A DNA stretch of 9,891 nucleotides from Bacteroidota bacterium (GTDB lineage: Bacteria; Bacteroidota; Bacteroidia; Bacteroidales; Bacteroidaceae): positions 1 to 9,891 of the forward strand of contig JAFABG010000001.1 of the NCBI GenBank assembly GCA_023426145.1. Reading direction: 5' to 3'. The translations under genes were made by a program, and so were the position numbers. The notes below the pieces were generated by a model, which did no database searches, was not told the origin of the DNA, and worked only from the letters and a program-made list of their open reading frames with translations. Of the stretch, positions 6,658-9,891 are shown piece by piece. How positions within the stretch are numbered: the first letter of the stretch is position 1; each line of letters starts with the position of its first letter.

Positions 6658-7398
6658 TCAAATACATTTAATAAAAGCCTCTGCCAACGATAAGGTTTCA
6701 GGTTTTCCTATATCAATCAAGTCAAGAGTTTCCATCAAGCAACCAGCATAGGGGACTTGACTACAAGTTGCTAAATAAAAATCCATAATTGAAAATTTAC
6801 CTTCCCATTGCCCTCCCATCATATCAAATATAGTTGGTGAAAGAATATGAATACCACTAAATGCATACTGCTGATGCAGTAATTCATCATATTGAAAACC
6901 TTCCGGCTTTACGCTACCAGTATCCTTGTTCATCCACCCTTTCAGCTTGTCTTCCTTATCAAAAAGTAAATAACGAGATGTTTCACGGCGACTAGCAAGT
7001 AAGGTAGCAACATTTCCATGTTCCAAATGATAATTATACAATTTACACAAATCTATATTGGACAATATATCTACATTATGAACAAGAAAAGGCTCTTTAG
7101 AATTATCAAAAAAGCATCGAGCTTTTTTAATCCCTCCTCCCGTATCTAATAATTGATCTCGTTCATCAGAAATATGAATCGTTAGTCCAAAATCATTATT
7201 AGCTTTCAGAAAATCAATAATTTGTTCACCAAAATGATGAACATTAATTACAATTTCACTAAAGCCTGATGCTTTAAGCTTTAAAATAACATGCTCAAGC
7301 ATTGGACGTCCAGCAACTGGTACAAGAGCCTTAGGCATATTATCTGTTAGAGGTTTTAGCCGGCTACCCAAACCGGCTGCAAAAATCATCGCTTTCAT
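6658..7398 (-). CDS. MurU-like sugar-1-phosphate nucleotidyltransferase
   Basis: A 246-residue cytoplasmic enzyme of the GT-A-fold nucleotidyltransferase family, which transfers a nucleotide to a sugar-1-phosphate. Motifs in order: KAMIFAAGLGSRLKPLT (2-18), the G-loop and diphosphate-binding arm; PKALVPV (22-28) with Lys23; DTGGGI (85-90); NVD (108-110), the metal-binding Asp; and LIDIGKP (227-233). Length and motifs fit MurU, the MurNAc-1-phosphate uridylyltransferase of the Pseudomonas recycling pathway, and also fit short glucose- or mannose-1-phosphate transferases. The MurU reading is favoured because the upstream gene encodes an AmgK-like kinase, the same pairing as in Pseudomonas. The ATG at 7398 is chosen; a TTG one codon earlier adds nothing. 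It begins 33 bases after the kinase stop, with no separate promoter seen. Confidence 0.85.
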   Translation of the reverse strand: MKAMIFAAGLGSRLKPLTDNMPKALVPVAGRPMLEHVILKLKASGFSEIVINVHHFGEQIIDFLKANNDFGLTIHISDERDQLLDTGGGIKKARCFFDNSKEPFLVHNVDILSNIDLCKLYNYHLEHGNVATLLASRRETSRYLLFDKEDKLKGWMNKDTGSVKPEGFQYDELLHQQYAFSGIHILSPTIFDMMGGQWEGKFSIMDFYLATCSQVPYAGCLMETLDLIDIGKPETLSLAEAFIKCI

Positions 7399-7431
7399 CA
7401 AATCAACTGTTTATACTAATAAGATCACTAT

Positions 7432-8862
7432 TTAAATAGAAGTGTCAAAAACCTGTTCAATATTTTGTTCACGATGCATCAATTCTACTTTCACCCCAAA
7501 TTTTCGGTTCAAATGTTCAGCAAGATGTTGAGCCGAATAAACAGAACGATGCTGTCCACCGGTACAGCCAAAACAGACAGACAAATTACTAAATCCACGC
7601 TCCATATAACGCTTTACAGAAGCATCAACTAAAGCATAAGCAGAATCTAGAAAATGCAAAATTTCTCCGTCTTCTTCAAGAAAGCGAACCACAGGCTCAT
7701 CTAACCCCGTAAAAGGTTTATAACGTTCATATTTACCTGGATTATTTACAGCACGGCAATCAAATACATACCCTCCACCATTGCCTGTAGAGTCATCTGG
7801 AATCCCTTTTTTATAAGCAAAACTCATCACTTTAACTGTAAGTTGACGCTTTTGCAAATCATCTTTAAATTGCTTAAGTTCAGTCAACTCATGCAAAACC
7901 TTGCAGAGATAGGGATATTCCGGATAAGAATCTTTAAGCAAATCACGCAAATTTTGAATGGCAAAAGGAACACTCTGAATAAAATGAGGTTTCTTTTCGA
8001 AGTAGCCTCTAAAGCCATAAGCTCCAAGAACCTGTAGTGTACGGAAAAGAACAAAGTGTCGAAGTTGGCTATAGAAATACTGTTCATCAATGGGTTGATA
8101 TTTACGCAAAGCAATTATATATTCTTGCAATAACTCTTTTCGTAGGCTATCGGGAAATTTTGCCTTTGCCTGCCAAAGGAAAGAAGCTACATCATAATAA
8201 AATGGCCCCATACGGCCACCTTGGAAATCAATAAACCAAGGCTCCCCATCTTTAATCATCACATTACGACTTTGAAAATCACGATACATAAAAGTCGCAG
8301 AAGAACTACGCAACAAAACATCACTTAATTTCTGAAAGTCATCTTCCAATTTATCTTCTTGAAATTCCATACCAGTGGCTTTCAAGAAACAATATTTGAA
8401 ATAATTTAAATCCCAAAGAATAGAACGTTGATTAAACTCAGGTTGGGGATAACATCGAGAAAATTCAAAACCATCAGCTCCAGCAAACTGTATAGCAGGA
8501 AGTAAACGGATTGTTTTGCGAAGCATTTCTTTTTCCTCTTCTGAAAACACACTAGTAACTCTAGCCTTCTCTATAGCATTAAACAATAGTGTATCCCCCA
8601 AATCTTCTTGAAGATAATAATTTTTATCTACAGAAACAATATAAACCTCTGGAACAGGTAAACCTGATTTACGAAAATGACTAGCCATATAAAGGAAAGC
8701 CTCATTCTCTTCAATAGACGTACCACAAACACCTATCAGATTTCTACTGCCGCATAGTCGAAAGTAACGGCGATTTGACCCAGACGATGCTAATTCTGTA
8801 ATATTTTCGGCAGGAACCCCTGTATATTCTAAATATAATTTTTGCAATTCTTCGGTTATCAT
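7432..8862 (-). CDS. AmgK-like sugar kinase fused to a RapZ C-terminal (GlcN6P-sensing type) domain
   Basis: A 476-residue cytoplasmic two-domain protein. Residues 1 to about 330 form an aminoglycoside-phosphotransferase-type kinase: nucleotide loop SGSNRRYFRL (27-36), hinge YYLQEDLGD (82-90), catalytic loop YRDFQSRN (193-200, Asp195/Asn200, with Tyr in place of the usual His) and Mg site IDFQGG (211-216, Asp212). This matches AmgK, the anomeric MurNAc/GlcNAc kinase. After a charged linker, residues 341-476 match the RapZ C-terminal domain: VMSFAYKKGIP (345-355), YVFDCR (365-370), TGLDEPV (385-391) and CTGGQHRSV (433-441). The RapZ Walker ATPase domain is missing. An in-frame ATG at 8919 would extend the protein by 19 residues but lies upstream of the promoter at 8880-8887, so ATG 8862 is chosen. 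It probably forms a unit with the MurU-like gene downstream. Confidence 0.92.
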   Translation of the reverse strand: MITEELQKLYLEYTGVPAENITELASSGSNRRYFRLCGSRNLIGVCGTSIEENEAFLYMASHFRKSGLPVPEVYIVSVDKNYYLQEDLGDTLLFNAIEKARVTSVFSEEEKEMLRKTIRLLPAIQFAGADGFEFSRCYPQPEFNQRSILWDLNYFKYCFLKATGMEFQEDKLEDDFQKLSDVLLRSSSATFMYRDFQSRNVMIKDGEPWFIDFQGGRMGPFYYDVASFLWQAKAKFPDSLRKELLQEYIIALRKYQPIDEQYFYSQLRHFVLFRTLQVLGAYGFRGYFEKKPHFIQSVPFAIQNLRDLLKDSYPEYPYLCKVLHELTELKQFKDDLQKRQLTVKVMSFAYKKGIPDDSTGNGGGYVFDCRAVNNPGKYERYKPFTGLDEPVVRFLEEDGEILHFLDSAYALVDASVKRYMERGFSNLSVCFGCTGGQHRSVYSAQHLAEHLNRKFGVKVELMHREQNIEQVFDTSI

Positions 8863-8879
8863 AGTTGTATATTTTCGAG

Positions 8880-8887
8880 CAAAGATA
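8880..8887 (-). promoter_or_regulatory. -7 promoter element for the kinase-RapZC/murU-like unit
   Basis: The minus strand reads TATCTTTG, a full TAnnTTTG match, ending 17 bases before the ATG at 8862. The expected transcript would start near 8875 with a leader of about a dozen nucleotides. This placement decides the kinase start, because the longer candidate at 8919 would not be transcribed from it. No clear -33 TTTG is visible. Confidence 0.68.
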
Positions 8888-9031
8888 GAGATTAAGAATA
8901 GAATAACACCATTTTTCATCTGATTATCTTAGTAACTAATCAGCCTAATTAACACGAAGCATAAAATTCATTCTACTAAAAAAATCACATTTTAAAATAA
9001 AATAGTCATAATAATAACCTCAAAAAGCGAG

Positions 9032-9063
9032 TTTGCCCCGATTAAATAACTAATCGGGGCAAA
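9032..9063 (-). terminator. stem-loop terminator downstream of the transaldolase gene
   Basis: TTTGCCCCGATTA at 9032-9044 pairs perfectly with TAATCGGGGCAAA at 9051-9063, a 13-base-pair stem with a 6-base loop. Reading leftward from the transaldolase stop at 9088, the stem is followed by CTCGC and then TTTTT, so the U-tract is displaced by five bases but still consistent with intrinsic termination. The rest of the 225-base gap between kinase and transaldolase holds only the kinase promoter and AT-rich sequence without an ORF I would support. Confidence 0.75.
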
Positions 9064-9087
9064 TCACATAATACAATGGCTCAAAAA

Positions 9088-9744
9088 TCAACCATTAACT
9101 TTCTTATAATCTTCAAGAAACTTTTTCAATCCGGCATCGGTTAGAGGATGATTTAACAATCCTTTAATTGCACTTAAAGGGCATGTAGCAACGTCAGCAC
9201 CCACTTGCACACATTCAATAATATGCTTCATATTTCTAATAGAAGCTGCTAACACCTGAGTTTTATAATTATATGTACGATACATGTTCACAATATCAGC
9301 TACTAAACCGACACCATCCTCAGATATATCATCTAATCGTCCAACAAAAGGTGAAACGTAAGTAGCTCCAGCTTTAGCTGCTAATAAGGCTTGCCCAACT
9401 GAAAAAACTAATGTACAATTAGTACGGATATTTTTCGAAGTAAAATACTTAATAGCTTTAATGCCATCCGCAATACAAGGCACTTTGACAACAATATGCG
9501 GATCTAGAGCAGCAAGCTCTTCACCTTCTCTAATCATATCCTCATAATTCGTAGCGATGACCTCAGCACTCACATCACCATTCACAATCTGACATATCTT
9601 AATGTAATGCTCACGCTGATTCTCAACACCTTTAATACCCTCTTTGGCCATAAGTGAAGGGTTTGTTGTTACCCCATCAAGTACACCTAGGTCATAAGCC
9701 TCTTTAATCTGCTCTAAATTAGCAGTGTCAATAAAAAACTTCAT
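9088..9744 (-). CDS. tal: small transaldolase (TalC/FSA-like subfamily)
   Basis: A 218-residue cytoplasmic TIM-barrel aldolase of the short transaldolase/fructose-6-phosphate aldolase group. Motifs: FIDTAN with Asp6, GVTTNPS (24-30), Schiff-base Lys87 in VVKVPC, SPFVGR (131-136) and VLAASIRN (164-171). Against E. coli FsaA, Lys87 matches Lys85. Two positions separate the activities: Glu61 stands where FsaA has Gln59, and Phe133 where FsaA has Tyr131. Transaldolase B has Glu and Phe there, so this enzyme should be a transaldolase transferring dihydroxyacetone units in the pentose phosphate pathway, although automatic annotation would often call it fructose-6-phosphate aldolase. The ATG at 9744 follows an AAATAAAGAT leader. 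It is a single-gene unit with its own terminator. Confidence 0.93.
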   Translation of the reverse strand: MKFFIDTANLEQIKEAYDLGVLDGVTTNPSLMAKEGIKGVENQREHYIKICQIVNGDVSAEVIATNYEDMIREGEELAALDPHIVVKVPCIADGIKAIKYFTSKNIRTNCTLVFSVGQALLAAKAGATYVSPFVGRLDDISEDGVGLVADIVNMYRTYNYKTQVLAASIRNMKHIIECVQVGADVATCPLSAIKGLLNHPLTDAGLKKFLEDYKKVNG

Positions 9745-9811
9745 ATCTTTATTTTTATGGTTAAATCATTACTGTCCCGTAAAAATGGGTAAATAGTTCT
9801 TTGAAATAATT

Positions 9812-9819
9812 GAAATATA
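9812..9819 (-). promoter_or_regulatory. weak candidate -7 element for the transaldolase gene
   Basis: The minus strand reads TATATTTC, one mismatch from TAnnTTTG, 67 bases before the ATG at 9744. No supporting -33 TTTG was found. It is the best candidate between the gene and the window edge, but the true promoter may differ. Confidence 0.3.
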
Positions 9820-9835
9820 GTCGTTTAAGTGGTGT

Positions 9836-9869
9836 TTTGAAATGAAACGGATTTGAAATTCTATTTTTG
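9836..9869 (+). promoter_or_regulatory. rightward promoter reading out of the window
   Basis: TTTG at 9836-9839 as a -33 element and TATTTTTG at 9862-9869 as a full -7 match are separated by 22 bases, slightly longer than usual. Transcription would start near 9875 and run off the right edge, so the gene it serves is not visible. It is divergent from the transaldolase gene. Confidence 0.55.
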
Positions 9870-9888
9870 CAGTCGTAATAACGGCTGC
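9869..9888 (+). repeat. inverted repeat over the predicted transcription start at the right edge
   Basis: GCAGTCGT at 9869-9876 pairs with ACGGCTGC at 9881-9888, with one G-T pair and a 4-base AATA loop. The dyad starts on the last base of the -7 element and covers the predicted start site. It could be an operator or the first hairpin of an RNA gene leader; the sequence ends too soon to say. Confidence 0.45.
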
Positions 9889-9891
9889 ATA

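Noticed and set aside
7843..8234. Short open frames on both strands within the kinase gene
   Set aside because: They overlap the well-supported kinase frame, lack ribosome-binding or promoter signals and show no recognisable domain.
8863..8919. N-terminal extension of the kinase by 19 residues, looking like a short hydrophobic leader
   Set aside because: A perfect TAnnTTTG element at 8880-8887 lies inside it and would start transcription downstream of the longer ATG; a signal-like leader also makes no sense for a cytoplasmic kinase.
8863..9087. Possible small RNA or riboswitch in the kinase-transaldolase gap
   Set aside because: The only strong structure is the terminator-like hairpin at 9032-9063; the rest is AT-rich without conserved elements I recognise.

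Overview
The window looks like a chromosomal housekeeping stretch from a Bacteroides-type member of the Bacteroidota. This rests on AT-rich coding sequence, several copies of the Bacteroides -7 promoter element TAnnTTTG at sensible distances upstream of genes, weak AT-rich ribosome-binding regions, and protein families and gene pairings typical of gut Bacteroidales. I see no rRNA, tRNA, CRISPR array, prophage or obvious genomic island. The one accessory signal is at the extreme left edge, where a leftward reading frame cut off by the window may be the start of a small insertion-sequence ORF.

Layout: 1-126 possible end of an insertion sequence; 127-167 hairpin terminator; 200-2053 (minus) dnaX, the clamp-loader gamma/tau subunit; 2276-2919 (plus) a translationally overlapping pair, a DivIC/FtsB-like division protein and a four-helix membrane protein; 2919-2960 bidirectional terminator; 3021-3884 (minus) a small membrane protein followed by a Skp/OmpH-like periplasmic chaperone; 4019-6635 (plus) pepD aminoacyl-histidine dipeptidase overlapping an exported endonuclease/exonuclease/phosphatase-fold protein; 6658-8862 (minus) a two-gene unit with an AmgK-like sugar kinase fused to a RapZ C-terminal domain, then a MurU-like nucleotidyltransferase; 9032-9063 terminator; 9088-9744 (minus) a small transaldolase; 9862-9869 a rightward promoter whose gene lies beyond the window.

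The most interesting unit is the kinase-RapZC/nucleotidyltransferase pair. AmgK plus MurU is the known route that converts recycled MurNAc via MurNAc-1-phosphate to UDP-MurNAc. In Enterobacteria the RapZ C-terminal domain binds glucosamine-6-phosphate and controls its synthesis. The fusion here suggests, as inference, that cell-wall sugar salvage is coupled in one polypeptide to sensing of an amino-sugar phosphate. The RapZ ATPase domain is absent, and the basic RNA-binding tail of E. coli RapZ is not conserved. With the DivIC-like, Skp-like and MurU-like genes, much of the window concerns envelope assembly, but only the kinase/nucleotidyltransferase pair looks like a single pathway.
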